A stretch of 64,000 bases of DNA from Chitinophagaceae bacterium (GTDB taxonomy: Bacteria > Bacteroidota > Bacteroidia > Chitinophagales > Chitinophagaceae), in contig SCVJ01000032.1 in assembly GCA_004322425.1 (NCBI GenBank), positions 1 to 64,000 of the forward strand, written 5' to 3'. The notes beneath the pieces are model-generated. The model was not told where the DNA came from. It ran no database searches and saw only the letters and a program-made list of their open reading frames with translations. Of this stretch, positions 19,497 through 29,976 are shown piece by piece. Position numbers and translations under genes: made by a program. Positions within the stretch are counted from its first letter, which is position 1. Each line of letters starts with the position of its first letter.

Positions 19497-19524
19497 TTTT
19501 TAAAAATATTGTGTTCGATTTTTT

Positions 19525-20223
19525 CTACAAATCACCCAATTGAGGTCTCATCACAATATCTTCTACACAAGCGCCGGGCGATAATTGCGAGGCAGCAAAA
19601 ATCATTTTAGCCACATCCTCTGCTAACATTATTCGATGTGCTGAATTATCAAAATCTCCCCATGAATCAGTAAACACAGCACCTGGAAACACCGAAGTAA
19701 CTTTTATGCCAAATGATTTTAATTCTTCTCGCAAATTTTTACTAAATCCATGTAGCGCATATTTGCTAATACTATAAGCTCCACCATTTGAATACGCTTT
19801 CAAAGCAGCAATGGAACAGATATTGAAAATATGACCTTGTTTAGCTTCTTTCATTTTCGGCAGCAATGTTCTTGTAAGATGATAAGCTGCTTGTAAATTA
19901 ATTGCTAATTGTTCTTCCAATAATCCTTCGCGTTCATTATGAATGGAACCAGGCTCAAAAGCACCTGCGTTATTAATTACCAAATCCGGAACGGAGTGGC
20001 TTAAACACCAGTTACCAAATTCTTTGGCTTGTTCTTTTTCGCTAATATTAAATGGCTTTGCTTTTATGGAAATAGAGGGAAATTGCACTTGCAGTTTTTC
20101 CATAGTTTGATATAACCCCACTGCACCTTTTGAAGTAAGCAACAAGTTGAATCCATTAGCCGCAAATAACTCGGCGATAGATTTTCCAATACCTCTTGAC
20201 GCTCCAGTAATTACTACATTCAT
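19525..20223 (-). CDS. short-chain dehydrogenase/reductase
   Basis: VVITGASRGIGKSIA, NNAGAFEPG, YSISKYALHG. Confidence 0.95.
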   Translation of the reverse strand: MNVVITGASRGIGKSIAELFAANGFNLLLTSKGAVGLYQTMEKLQVQFPSISIKAKPFNISEKEQAKEFGNWCLSHSVPDLVINNAGAFEPGSIHNEREGLLEEQLAINLQAAYHLTRTLLPKMKEAKQGHIFNICSIAALKAYSNGGAYSISKYALHGFSKNLREELKSFGIKVTSVFPGAVFTDSWGDFDNSAHRIMLAEDVAKMIFAASQLSPGACVEDIVMRPQLGDL

Positions 20224-20296
20224 AAATTACACTTTTTTATCAACAAGGTTCTAAGTTAAACATTATGTGTTACATCATACACCGTAAATTGCAGGC

Positions 20297-20992
20297 ATGA
20301 AATATCGTCACCTTTTTTTTGATCTCGATCATACTCTTTGGGACTTTGAAGCCAATGCCCGAGTAACGATGCTTGACTTGTATCATGCTCTCGAATTGAA
20401 AAGTAGAGGTATTGATGATTTTGAACTTTTCTATAAAAACTATCTCCAGCACAATGAAAAACTTTGGGAGCGCTATCGAAATGGGTTTATCAAACAAAAG
20501 GATTTGCGATTTAAAAGAATGTGGTTGTCGTTAATTGATTTTAAAATTGCGGATGAAAAACTTGCACAAGAAATGAATGTTCTTTTTTTAGATTCACTTC
20601 CTTCTCGCACCATTTTATTTCCTTACACAAGAGAAATTTTAACATACTTAAAAAACAAAAATTATTTCCTTCATCTTATTACCAATGGTTTTGAAAGTGT
20701 ACAACAAGGGAAACTAAAACATTCTGGATTGGAAACATTTTTTACTGAGGTTATCACATCCGAAGCTAGCAATAGTTTAAAACCGAATAAAGAAATTTTT
20801 GATTACGCATTAAAAAAAACAGGAGCAACCCTTCAGGAAAGTATTATGCTCGGCGACAATATTGAAGTAGATATTGAAGGTGCTATGAACTTCGGAATGG
20901 ATCAGGTTTTTATCAATCATTTACGAATTGAAACAACTATTAAACCCACCTACACTGTTTTTTCGCTGAAAGAGCTGGAGCAAATATTTTAA
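20297..20992 (+). CDS. YjjG family noncanonical pyrimidine nucleotidase (HAD superfamily)
   Basis: FFDLDHTLWDFEANA, LITNGFESVQQGKL, MLGDNIEVDIEGAMNFGM. Confidence 0.94.
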   Translation: MKYRHLFFDLDHTLWDFEANARVTMLDLYHALELKSRGIDDFELFYKNYLQHNEKLWERYRNGFIKQKDLRFKRMWLSLIDFKIADEKLAQEMNVLFLDSLPSRTILFPYTREILTYLKNKNYFLHLITNGFESVQQGKLKHSGLETFFTEVITSEASNSLKPNKEIFDYALKKTGATLQESIMLGDNIEVDIEGAMNFGMDQVFINHLRIETTIKPTYTVFSLKELEQIF

Positions 20993-21004
20993 TACACGTA
21001 TAAT

Positions 21005-21661
21005 TTACCAAGTTGCGACTACAGTTACTCCGCCTTTTGGTTTATCGCCCAACTTTACTTGAATTTTTGCATCGAGTGGTAAAAGTAAATCTACTCGTGA
21101 TCCGAATTTTATAAATCCCATTTCTTGTCCTTGCTTAATTTTTTGTCCGGCTTGTACATAATTCACAATTCGTTTTGCAACAGCGCCGGCAATTTGTTTA
21201 ACTAATAGCTCTTTGCCATTTTTATTATAAACAACGCTGTGACGTTCATTTTCAGTAGAAGATTTTGGATGCCACGCTACTAAGTATTTCCCTTGATGAT
21301 ATTGGCTGTACGCAACATTGCCACTTACCGGATTTCGATTTACGTGCACATTCAATGGACTCATAAAAATGGAAACCTGAATACGTTTGTCGGTAAAATA
21401 TTCATCGGCTTGCACTTCTTCAATAGTCACCACAGTTCCGTCGGCAGGAGCAACAATAGCGTTTTCGTCAATCGTCAACACTCTGTTGGGAATACGAAAA
21501 AAGGAAACAATAAATAATAACAATATCAATGTAACAAAAAATAACATTCCACAAACGAGCGGCAAACTAAAACTGATAAAATAAAAGCTTAAAAGATTTA
21601 GGGCACTAAACAAGATGACTGCTATCGCGATACTCTTATTCCCTTCTTTATGAATTGTCAT
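21005..21661 (-). CDS. psd: phosphatidylserine decarboxylase family protein
   Basis: VAPADGTV, IFMSPLNVHVNRNPVSG, processing site KFGSRVDLLLP. Start re-set to MTIHKEG (21661) since a TATCTTTG box overlaps the ORF-track start 21682. Confidence 0.92.
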   Translation of the reverse strand: MTIHKEGNKSIAIAVILFSALNLLSFYFISFSLPLVCGMLFFVTLILLLFIVSFFRIPNRVLTIDENAIVAPADGTVVTIEEVQADEYFTDKRIQVSIFMSPLNVHVNRNPVSGNVAYSQYHQGKYLVAWHPKSSTENERHSVVYNKNGKELLVKQIAGAVAKRIVNYVQAGQKIKQGQEMGFIKFGSRVDLLLPLDAKIQVKLGDKPKGGVTVVATW

Positions 21662-21679
21662 TTTTGAAATTTTGAAATG

Positions 21680-21687
21680 CAAAGATA
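21680..21687 (-). promoter_or_regulatory. -7 box TATCTTTG for psd
   Basis: Perfect TAnnTTTG on the minus strand (plus strand CAAAGATA). Confidence 0.55.
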
Positions 21688-21710
21688 ATAATTTGAAAAG
21701 GGCGATACGT

Positions 21711-22562
21711 TTATTTCATACAACAATAAATATAAACCCACACAGCAGGAATGGCAAAAAGCAGAGAATCAAACCGATCTAGAAATCCGCCGTGGCCGGG
21801 CATAAAAGAACCACTGTCTTTTACCGCTGCCATTCGTTTCAATTTTGATTCAAACAAATCACCAAAGGTGCCGGCAATTGTAACAATACCAACAATGAAT
21901 AGTAAATGAGTTATTTCCATAACTGAATTAAAATAACCTACTGCGCCCAAAATGATCATCGTGCAAACAATCCCTCCTACAGTTCCTTCCCAAGTTTTTT
22001 TGGGTGATACTTTTGAAAGTGGTGTTTTACCTATTAAAGAACCCACAAAATAAGCAAGAGAATCATTCAACCATATTGTGATAATGATTAGGAATGGAAA
22101 AAATATATTTGAAATTTCAATCGCCTTTAGATCAAACAAATCAATCATAAATGCCAACGACAACGAAATATAAATCAACCCAAATGCTGTAAAGGCATTT
22201 GCTTTCAAATCATTTCTATGTGTATTAAAATTTCCGAGGACGATTAGTGTGGCGCCACAAATAAAAACAGGTAAAAATAAATCTGCTATCAAAAATCCAA
22301 TGATTGAAAGATTAAGTTCGGTAGCACTGAATAGCAACATCGAAAAACTCAAAAACATTAACCCACTTTTTACTAAAAAATGAAAGGGCTGTTTTTGTAT
22401 TTTCTCAACCAGTTTTAAATATTCCCACCAACATCCAAAATGAATAACAGAAAAAAGCAAGAAAAAACTCCACTTGTTCCATAGCAAACCCAAAAGCATA
22501 ACCGCTACGAAAACGATAGCCGTTCTACTTCTTGTTTGCAATATTTTTTTATCAATTGCCAT
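21711..22562 (-). CDS. cdsA: phosphatidate cytidylyltransferase
   Basis: C-terminal signature SKLKRMAAVKDSGSFMPGHGGFLDRFDSL; start MAIDKKILQTRSR at 22562. Confidence 0.94.
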   Translation of the reverse strand: MAIDKKILQTRSRTAIVFVAVMLLGLLWNKWSFFLLFSVIHFGCWWEYLKLVEKIQKQPFHFLVKSGLMFLSFSMLLFSATELNLSIIGFLIADLFLPVFICGATLIVLGNFNTHRNDLKANAFTAFGLIYISLSLAFMIDLFDLKAIEISNIFFPFLIIITIWLNDSLAYFVGSLIGKTPLSKVSPKKTWEGTVGGIVCTMIILGAVGYFNSVMEITHLLFIVGIVTIAGTFGDLFESKLKRMAAVKDSGSFMPGHGGFLDRFDSLLFAIPAVWVYIYCCMK

Positions 22563-23568
22563 TATTAGTTTGATTATTGGGTGTTTCCTGAGCCCATGAT
22601 GGATGCCGCGCATCCTCCACCACAATCAATTCTTCTTCGCCGGGATTATTATTTTGATGCATGTTAATCTTTTCAAATTGCAGGAGCAAACCTACAAGCA
22701 CTATAGTGGAAAAAATACCAACCCAAATAGGAAAAGTTGGATCCGCATCATTTACTTTGAGTGCAGGATTGTAAAGTTTCATAAGATAAAGAACAGTCAT
22801 CGCAACTCCGTTATTTGTTATATGTCCAATGATACTCAGCCAAAGATTTCCCGTTCGGTAATACATCCATCCTAATACCAAACTTAGCGCCACTCTACTT
22901 AAAAATCCGATATACGAAAAATGAATAGCGCTGAAAATAATGGAGGTAACAATAATTGCCAATATGGGCGCTTTGAACCAGCGTGATAAAAGATTTTGAA
23001 TGCCTCCCCGAAAAAGTGTTTCTTCAAACAAAGCAGGAAAAATGGCTAACATAAATAGTGCGAGTAAGTAATCTTTAAAATTATTCATCCTTCCAACTAC
23101 TTCAATTTGTCTCGCATAATCTTCTTCTGCAATTTTGAACTTTAATTTAGTCGCCTCAGAAAACGGCAACGATTCTGTAAACTGCGCCAACATACCCACC
23201 AAGGGTAAACACGCAAACATGATCAATAATACAATAAACATTTGTTGCCCATTTACTGGTTTGTTGAATCCTAAATGTGTCCCTGTTTTTTTGTGACATA
23301 TCCATGCATAAAAAAGTGTTGGGAGGAAAAAAATAAATAGTGTACTCAAAAGCTGAACAAGTCGAAGCATTCCTGCATTTTCGGGAACCAGCAACTTATC
23401 CATAATTTTTTCTTGCGAAGCACCAATCAAAGATGTTCCCAATTCAGGGTTCATCCATAGCGGAATGAAGCTTACAATGCCCGCCAAAACAATTCCGGCA
23501 CCGGTAAGTCCCAACAATACGCCAAACTGTCCCCAATATGTAAATTTTTTTGTTGCAGGGTAAGACAT
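22552..23568 (-). CDS. CPBP family intramembrane metalloprotease
   Basis: FEETLFRGGIQNLL and SAIHFSYIGFLSR (EExxxR / FxxxH type). Confidence 0.92.
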   Translation of the reverse strand: MSYPATKKFTYWGQFGVLLGLTGAGIVLAGIVSFIPLWMNPELGTSLIGASQEKIMDKLLVPENAGMLRLVQLLSTLFIFFLPTLFYAWICHKKTGTHLGFNKPVNGQQMFIVLLIMFACLPLVGMLAQFTESLPFSEATKLKFKIAEEDYARQIEVVGRMNNFKDYLLALFMLAIFPALFEETLFRGGIQNLLSRWFKAPILAIIVTSIIFSAIHFSYIGFLSRVALSLVLGWMYYRTGNLWLSIIGHITNNGVAMTVLYLMKLYNPALKVNDADPTFPIWVGIFSTIVLVGLLLQFEKINMHQNNNPGEEELIVVEDARHPSWAQETPNNQTNNGN

Positions 23569-23703
23569 GTCTATTTATTTTTTTACTTGTAAATTTGCAC
23601 GCAGCAATCCGCGAAAGTATTGGATAAAAGCCAATCAAATACAAGATACTGTATAGGCAACAAAATATCACACTTACAAATATTTGACTCTTAATAGCAT
23701 TGA

Positions 23704-24741
23704 ATGGTGAAAATTGATACGATAATACTTCCGGATTTTCCGATTTTATTGGCTCCCATGGAAGATGTAAGCGATCCGCCTTTTCGTGCTGTTTGTAAAG
23801 ACAATGGCGCAGATCTTATGTACAGCGAGTTTATTTCCAGCGAAGGATTGATTCGAAACGCCATTAAAAGTAAAGTGAAGCTTGACTTTAGCGAAGAAGA
23901 GCGGCCGTTTGGAATTCAAATTTTTGGCGGCGACGAAGAGGCACTTTCTCTTAGCGCAAAGATTTGCGAAGCAGTAACCCCAGATTTGATAGATATTAAT
24001 TTTGGATGCCCCGTAAAAAAAGTAGCACTACGAGGTGCCGGAGCCGGTGTTTTAAAAGACATTGATTTAATGGAACGATTAACCTCTTCTGTTGTAAAAT
24101 CAACCACATTGCCCGTAACGGTAAAAACAAGATTAGGATGGGATGATCAAACAAGAAATATTGAAGAAGTTGCCGAACGTTTGCAAGATGTTGGAATTAA
24201 AGCGTTAACTATTCATGGGCGCACCCGAACTCAAATGTATAAAGGAGAGGCTGATTGGACTTTGATTGGCCGCGTAAAAAATAATCCGCGCATTCATATT
24301 CCCATATTTGGTAACGGCGATATTGAAAGTCCGGAAAAAGCATTGGAATATAAAAACCGCTATGGCGTGGATGGAATAATGATTGGTCGTGCCGCTATTG
24401 GTTATCCTTGGATTTTTAATGAGATTAAATATTTTCTAAAAACAGGCAATCATTTACCGCCTCCAACAATTGAAGATCGTGTGGCTGTTTGTCGAAAGCA
24501 CTTATTTAAAAGTGTAGAATGGAAAAATCCAATTGTAGGAATAAATGAAATGCGCCGACATTATGCCAATTATCTAAAAGGGTTACCCAACATAAAAGAA
24601 TACCGCAATAAATTAGTGACGTTAAAAACGGTGGAAGAAATTGATGAAGTATTGTATGATATTGAAAAAACCTATTCAGGATTTACTTTTGAAAAATCGG
24701 CAATCGAACTCATTAACTACCACGAAAAATGTGCCGTGTAA
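23704..24741 (+). CDS. dusB: tRNA dihydrouridine synthase DusB
   Basis: LLAPMEDVSDPPFR, DINFGCPVKKV, TIHGRTRTQMYKGEADW, GNGDI, MIGRAAIGYPWIF. Confidence 0.96.
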   Translation: MVKIDTIILPDFPILLAPMEDVSDPPFRAVCKDNGADLMYSEFISSEGLIRNAIKSKVKLDFSEEERPFGIQIFGGDEEALSLSAKICEAVTPDLIDINFGCPVKKVALRGAGAGVLKDIDLMERLTSSVVKSTTLPVTVKTRLGWDDQTRNIEEVAERLQDVGIKALTIHGRTRTQMYKGEADWTLIGRVKNNPRIHIPIFGNGDIESPEKALEYKNRYGVDGIMIGRAAIGYPWIFNEIKYFLKTGNHLPPPTIEDRVAVCRKHLFKSVEWKNPIVGINEMRRHYANYLKGLPNIKEYRNKLVTLKTVEEIDEVLYDIEKTYSGFTFEKSAIELINYHEKCAV

Positions 24742-24750
24742 TTTTCAATT

Positions 24751-25431
24751 TTATTCAATAGCGTTTAACACTTCTTTACTTAATGGAGAAATAGTAGCTC
24801 CGAAAAAATGAGTTAGTTCTCCATTTTCATCAACAATATATTTACAAAAATTCCAGGCGGGCTGTTTGTTGTTCCATCCATTTTTTGAAGCATCGCTCAG
24901 CCATTGATATACACTATTTTGTTCGACTCCCTTTTTAACAACCGATTTTTTCATGATTAAAAAAGTAACTCCGTAATTGAGTTTACAAAAACTAGCAATC
25001 TCTTCGTCACTTCCTTTTTCTTGTTCTTTAAAATCATTAGCCGGAAACCCAATCAGCACTAATTTTTCTTTATACTCTTCGTGTAGTTTTTGTAAATCGG
25101 CATATTGATTTGTATAACCGCAATCGGATGCTGTATTTACCAGCATTACTTTTTTCCCTTTTAATGAAGAGAAGTCAAGAGCTTCCCCATTGTTGCTCAT
25201 CGCCGTCAACGAATAAAAAGAAACTATAGATTTATTGGTTGTACTTGAAACTGCTTGCGTATTTATTTTTTTCACGTTCGTCCACCACATAAATACCGGA
25301 TACGTTGCTTTTAAAATCATTTGTCGGATTGTCATATTCTTTGCATTTAAATTTATAAAAGCCACATAACCACAAAAAGTAGCTACAAATAAAAAAAGAA
25401 CAATAAGGCTTTTTTTAATAAAACTAATCAT
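24751..25431 (-). CDS. glutathione peroxidase family protein with N-terminal TM anchor
   Basis: VNTASDCGYTNQYADLQ, GFPANDF, WNFCKYIV; hydrophobic N-terminus. Confidence 0.92.
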   Translation of the reverse strand: MISFIKKSLIVLFLFVATFCGYVAFINLNAKNMTIRQMILKATYPVFMWWTNVKKINTQAVSSTTNKSIVSFYSLTAMSNNGEALDFSSLKGKKVMLVNTASDCGYTNQYADLQKLHEEYKEKLVLIGFPANDFKEQEKGSDEEIASFCKLNYGVTFLIMKKSVVKKGVEQNSVYQWLSDASKNGWNNKQPAWNFCKYIVDENGELTHFFGATISPLSKEVLNAIE

Positions 25432-25436
25432 ACTTT

Positions 25437-26816
25437 TTAATTGATAATCCGCTTCAGCAACTTCAACTTTCCAGAAAAAGGCGGATATTTTAAAGAAGGA
25501 TCAAACCAAGTTGGTGTTTTCATCACTGGCTTTAAACGTGTAAATGTATCAAATGTATATTTCCCGTGATAAGCCCCCATTCCACTAAAGCCTACGCCGC
25601 CAAAAGGAAATTTTTTGTTGGCAAAATGCCACGCAGTATTATTTACACAGCCGCCTCCGAAATGAACATTTTCTATCCATTGTTTTTCTTTTTCATCGCT
25701 CGATGTAAAAACGTAAAATGATAATGGGTTCGGATTTCGATGTACAATACGAATAGCTTCTTCCGTAGTTTCAAAACTTATGACTGGTAAAATAGGTCCA
25801 AAAATTTCTTCGGCCATTAGCGGAGAATCCAATGAAACATTTTCAATGATAGTTGGTTCTATCCAACTTTCATTTTTGTTGTGTCGCCCACCAGCTAAAA
25901 TAGTGCCGTGTTGTAAATACGTTACAAGTCTGTCGAATTGTTTTTCATTAATAATCTTTCCATATTCAACACTTTGATTGCTATCCTTGCTATAAAATTT
26001 TAGTATTGTCGATTTTATTTCTGCTATCAATTTCTCCTTGATGGAAGTGTGTACCAACAGATAATCGGGGGCAATACAAGTTTGTCCAGCATTGACAAAT
26101 TTTCCCAACACAATTCTTTTAGCTGCAACTGCTATCTCGGCATCAGCTTCAACAACGCAAGGGCTCTTGCCACCTAATTCCAGAGTTACAGGGGTTAAAT
26201 GTTCTGCCGCCATTTTATACACTACTTTTCCAACTGCCGTACCTCCTGTATAAAAAATATGGTCGAATCGAAAGTCTTTCAACAACGGAGGAATGACCGT
26301 AGCACCATCGCCACTGATGACGCGAACAAAGTTTGGAGCAAATAAAGAACTAATAATTTTTGAAATTAATTTATCTGTTGCTGATGCTACTTCCGATGGT
26401 TTTACCACCACACAATTCCCACCGGCAATAGCGCCAATTAAAGGAATCAATGATAATTGCACTGGATAATTCCACGGTCCAATGATTAACACCACGCCCA
26501 ACGAATCGCGATACACCTTACTCGACGATGGCAGATTTACCAAATCTGTGCCCACTGATTTCGGTTTCATCCATCGTTCCAAATTTTTTATCGTGAGGTT
26601 AATTTCCGACAACACAAAACCTAATTCAGTTGCATACGCTTCTTCCTTATTTTTTTTCAAGTCGGCAAATAATGCATCATATATTTCCTGCTCTTTTTCA
26701 AGAAGCATTTTTTTCAATTTTACCAGTTGCATTTTTCGAAACTCGTATGAACGAGTTGCCCCTGTTTCATAAAATTTTCTAATCTCATTCATAGAATCCA
26801 AGAGAGCATTCTCCAT
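25437..26816 (-). CDS. aldehyde dehydrogenase family protein
   Basis: IGPWNYPVQLSL, VTLELGGKSPCVV, GQTCIAPDY, EEIFGPILPV. Confidence 0.96.
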   Translation of the reverse strand: MENALLDSMNEIRKFYETGATRSYEFRKMQLVKLKKMLLEKEQEIYDALFADLKKNKEEAYATELGFVLSEINLTIKNLERWMKPKSVGTDLVNLPSSSKVYRDSLGVVLIIGPWNYPVQLSLIPLIGAIAGGNCVVVKPSEVASATDKLISKIISSLFAPNFVRVISGDGATVIPPLLKDFRFDHIFYTGGTAVGKVVYKMAAEHLTPVTLELGGKSPCVVEADAEIAVAAKRIVLGKFVNAGQTCIAPDYLLVHTSIKEKLIAEIKSTILKFYSKDSNQSVEYGKIINEKQFDRLVTYLQHGTILAGGRHNKNESWIEPTIIENVSLDSPLMAEEIFGPILPVISFETTEEAIRIVHRNPNPLSFYVFTSSDEKEKQWIENVHFGGGCVNNTAWHFANKKFPFGGVGFSGMGAYHGKYTFDTFTRLKPVMKTPTWFDPSLKYPPFSGKLKLLKRIIN

Positions 26817-26824
26817 AGTTAAAA

Positions 26825-26854
26825 TTTGCGGTCAAGATAAGTTTTTTATCTTTA
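26825..26854 (+). promoter_or_regulatory. promoter for tadA: TTTG-N18-TATCTTTA
   Basis: TTTG at 26825-26828, TATCTTTA at 26847-26854, ATG at 26859 four nt later. Confidence 0.6.
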
Positions 26855-26858
26855 AAGC

Positions 26859-27296
26859 ATGACTGATGATTATTTTATGGAACAAGCTTTGAAAGAAGCG
26901 AACAAGGCTTTTGACAAGGACGAAGTACCGGTGGGCGCCATTGTAGTATTGAATGAAAAAATTATTGCACGCGGCTATAATATGGTGGAGCAGCTCAACG
27001 ATCCCACTGCTCACGCCGAAATGATTGCACTTACCGCAGCGTTCAATTCTTTAGGAAGTAAATACCTGCCCGACGCTACTTTATATGTAACCGTAGAACC
27101 TTGTTTTATGTGCGCCGGCGCTCTTTATTGGAGTAAAATTGGAAAAATTGTTTTTGGTGCTTCCGATGAAAAAAATGGTTATAAAAAAACGGCCGGAACC
27201 AACTGCCCTTTCCATCCAAAAACAGAATTGATACAAGGAATTATGAAAGAAGAATGCGCAAAACTGATGAAAGATTTTTTTAAATCAAAAAGATAA
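26859..27296 (+). CDS. tadA: nucleoside (tRNA adenosine) deaminase TadA-like
   Basis: DPTAHAEMIAL and VTVEPCFMCAGAL zinc motifs. Confidence 0.95.
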   Translation: MTDDYFMEQALKEANKAFDKDEVPVGAIVVLNEKIIARGYNMVEQLNDPTAHAEMIALTAAFNSLGSKYLPDATLYVTVEPCFMCAGALYWSKIGKIVFGASDEKNGYKKTAGTNCPFHPKTELIQGIMKEECAKLMKDFFKSKR

Positions 27297-27299
27297 TCG

Positions 27300-27336
27300 C
27301 TTCCTGAGTAGCGACAAAGTCGCGTATCGAAGGAAG
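27300..27336. repeat. compound palindrome, possible REP-like element
   Basis: CTTCCT...AGGAAG outer arms around GCGAC-AAA-GTCGC inner hairpin. Confidence 0.5.
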
Positions 27337-27404
27337 TAATGCAACAAAGCAAAAGATGCAGTAACTTTGTTTCAATACTTTTTTTTTAATTAAATATATA
27401 TTTT

Positions 27405-28004
27405 ATGGCATTCATATTACCCAATTTACCCTACGCACATGATGCGCTTGAGCCTCATTTCGATACACTAACGATGCAAATTCATCACGGCAAACATCAT
27501 CAAGCATACGTTGATAATTTAAATAAAGCGATCGCCGGCACAGAACACGAAAATAAATCGCTTGAAGAAATAAATGCAATGGTCGGAAAAATATCACCCG
27601 CTGTTCGCAACAATGGTGGCGGACATTGGAATCATAGTTTTTTTTGGGAAAGCTTGGACGATAGTGGCGGCGGAATGCCTTCTGGTAATTTAGCGCAAGC
27701 TATTCACGATGCTTTTGGAAACTTTGAAATATTTAAAGAAAAATTTGCAGCCGCAGGTATCACACGTTTTGGAAGTGGTTGGGCTTGGTTAATAATAAAA
27801 GATGGCAAATTAGAAATTTGTTCTACTCCCAATCAAGATAATCCGTTGATGGATGTTGCGGATGTAAAAGGCAAACCCATTTTGGGAGCAGATGTATGGG
27901 AACATGCGTATTATTTGAAATATCAAAATCGCCGCGCCGATTATTTGACTGCTTTTTGGAATGTAGTAGATTGGAAAAAAGTAGCCGAACGATTTGAAGG
28001 ATAA
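27405..28004 (+). CDS. superoxide dismutase (Fe/Mn type)
   Basis: [47 protein letters not shown]. Confidence 0.98.
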   Translation: MAFILPNLPYAHDALEPHFDTLTMQIHHGKHHQAYVDNLNKAIAGTEHENKSLEEINAMVGKISPAVRNNGGGHWNHSFFWESLDDSGGGMPSGNLAQAIHDAFGNFEIFKEKFAAAGITRFGSGWAWLIIKDGKLEICSTPNQDNPLMDVADVKGKPILGADVWEHAYYLKYQNRRADYLTAFWNVVDWKKVAERFEG

Positions 28005-28009
28005 AAAAA

Positions 28010-28246
28010 TTACGGCACGGGATCGTAACCGCTTCCGCCCCAAGGATGGCATCGTGAAATTCTTTTTATCGATAACCAAATTCCTTTTATTATCCCATAT
28101 TTTTTTATGGCCTCTTCGGCATAATGAGAACAGGTGGGGGTGAATCTGCACTTCGGCCCCAACAATGGAGAAATAATCCACTGATAAATTTTAATAACCG
28201 CAATAAACGGAAGACTAAGAATTTGTAACAGTGTTTTCATGAGCAA
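28010..28246 (-). CDS. yidD: membrane protein insertion efficiency factor YidD
   Basis: [43 protein letters not shown]. Confidence 0.97.
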   Translation of the reverse strand: MLMKTLLQILSLPFIAVIKIYQWIISPLLGPKCRFTPTCSHYAEEAIKKYGIIKGIWLSIKRISRCHPWGGSGYDPVP

Positions 28247-28637
28247 GTTTTAAAAGTTTTTTTAACCCAATCGCCACCGCATCTTTAACATCGGGAAATG
28301 TAGGAAGCGTTTTGCCGGTATAAATAAAAAAAACATTCATCTGCTTTTTGTCTGTTTCTAGTTTCTCTTTCAATTCATTTTTTTGCAAACGCCACGCTTC
28401 GCGAATCAATCGTTTAATACGATTTCTGTTCACCGCTTTTTTAAATATTTTACTGCTGACGGCAGCACTAAATTGTAACAAACCGCTTGCGTTACTTGCC
28501 GCTAAAGAAGATTCCCGAATGCAAAATAAAATCCTGAACGGTGACACCACAATTTTTTTCCCTTCACTGAACAAAAGGTCAATTTGCTTTCTGCTTTTCA
28601 GCTTTTCGTTTTTCCCGAGTGTGAATTGTTTTGCCAC
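28215..28637 (-). CDS. rnpA: ribonuclease P protein component
   Basis: [35 protein letters not shown]. Confidence 0.96.
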   Translation of the reverse strand: MAKQFTLGKNEKLKSRKQIDLLFSEGKKIVVSPFRILFCIRESSLAASNASGLLQFSAAVSSKIFKKAVNRNRIKRLIREAWRLQKNELKEKLETDKKQMNVFFIYTGKTLPTFPDVKDAVAIGLKKLLKLAHENTVTNS

Positions 28638-28658
28638 GATTAAAGAGATTAAAACAAA

Positions 28659-28689
28659 AATAGCTCCGAAGTTTTACTTCAGAGCTATT
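28659..28689 (-). terminator. hairpin terminator/attenuator between rpmH and rnpA
   Basis: Minus strand AATAGCTC-t-GAAG-loop-CTTC-g-GAGCTATT followed by TTTGTTTT. Confidence 0.7.
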
Positions 28690-28739
28690 CAAATATTAGA
28701 ATCTTCTACATTTTCCAAAAAGGGAAAACTATCCGATTT

Positions 28740-28904
28740 TTATTTTGCTTTCTTTTCGTCGGAAACTGTTAGCTTTTTACGGCCTTTAGCACGACGGCTG
28801 GACAATACTTTACGTCCGTTTGCTGTTTGCATCCGCTGACGAAACCCATGTACCGATTTACGGCGACGCTTATGGGGTTGATAGGTTCTTTTTTTACCTG
28901 GCAT
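28740..28904 (-). CDS. rpmH: 50S ribosomal protein L34 (absent from ORF track, 54 aa)
   Basis: Reverse-complement translation [54 protein letters not shown]. Confidence 0.97.
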   Translation of the reverse strand: MPGKKRTYQPHKRRRKSVHGFRQRMQTANGRKVLSSRRAKGRKKLTVSDEKKAK

Positions 28905-29000
28905 TTTATAAAAATTTTTCCTTTAACAATATCCTGTAGAGAAACAGGGTTTACTAATTTTTCAGCGAGAACACCACTTCCCGCTTTTGTGAAAGGACGG

Positions 29001-29008
29001 CAAAGGTA
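29001..29008 (-). promoter_or_regulatory. -7 box TACCTTTG for rpmH, followed by CCGTCC
   Basis: Perfect TAnnTTTG on minus strand; same extension as at the tRNA genes. Confidence 0.6.
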
Positions 29009-29080
29009 AGGGTTCGATGGCAAAACCCGAATGCAAATGCTGAAAAAAATGATCTTTTTGGAATATTGAAAAGCGGCAGG

Positions 29081-29920
29081 TTAACTATTTTTCAACTGCG
29101 CGTGCTTGGCAGCAATGTCTTTTCCGTAAAACAAGCTGGCGTGTTGATCAAATTCTAAAGCTGAATCGGTTGTATAAAACTCCCTTTCACTGTTTTGGCT
29201 CAATCGGCTTTCAATTCTCGTGTGGCGGTGCAAGTAATCTGCTAAACTGTTGGCCACAATTTCTCCCTGAGAAATAATTTGGATAGAGGGCGGGCAGTAC
29301 TCTCTAATTTTATCGTACAACAAAGGGAAATGGGTACAGCCTAATAAAATAGTATCAATATCGGATGATTGCTGCAACAATTGATCAACATATTTTTTTA
29401 CAAAAAAATCACAGCCGGAATTTCTCAACTCGTTGTTTTCTACTAAAGGAACTAACATGGGGCACGCTTGTTGAAAGACTTTTGCTTTTGGAAAAAACTT
29501 ACCAATTTCTATTGGGTAGGATTGAGAACTCACGGTTCCGGAGGTAGCTAAAATGCCAATATGATTAGACTTGGAATAACTACCGATCAATTCTGTGGTT
29601 GGTCGGATAACGCCCAACACTCTTTTTTCGTTACCCATTTTTTGTAAATCAATTTGTTGAATACTTCGCAATGCTTTTGCCGAAGCAGTATTACACGCTA
29701 ACACAACTAAGTGACAATTTTTTTCGAAAAGCCATTGCACACTTTCCAGCGTATATTGATAAACAGACTCAAAAGATCGAGTGCCGTAAGGAGCACGAGC
29801 GTTATCGCCCAAATAAATAAAATCGTACTGTGGTAGCAGCGCAACCATTTCTTTTAAAACAGTTAATCCGCCATATCCGGAATCAAAAACACCAATGGGA
29901 GTTTTGTGTTGCATAGTCAA
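29081..29920 (-). CDS. murI: glutamate racemase
   Basis: GVFDSGYGGLTVLKEM, LACNTASAKAL, LLGCTHFPLL. Confidence 0.97.
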   Translation of the reverse strand: MTMQHKTPIGVFDSGYGGLTVLKEMVALLPQYDFIYLGDNARAPYGTRSFESVYQYTLESVQWLFEKNCHLVVLACNTASAKALRSIQQIDLQKMGNEKRVLGVIRPTTELIGSYSKSNHIGILATSGTVSSQSYPIEIGKFFPKAKVFQQACPMLVPLVENNELRNSGCDFFVKKYVDQLLQQSSDIDTILLGCTHFPLLYDKIREYCPPSIQIISQGEIVANSLADYLHRHTRIESRLSQNSEREFYTTDSALEFDQHASLFYGKDIAAKHAQLKNS

Positions 29921-29926
29921 AAATAA

Positions 29927-29958
29927 AAAAGCTGTCGTAGTAATGTACGACAGCTTTT
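29927..29958 (-). terminator. intrinsic terminator between ompH and murI
   Basis: 13-bp perfect stem AAAAGCTGTCGTA / TACGACAGCTTTT, loop GTAATG, T-rich flank on the minus strand. Confidence 0.85.
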
Positions 29959-29976
29959 AATAAAAAATTTATTTAT

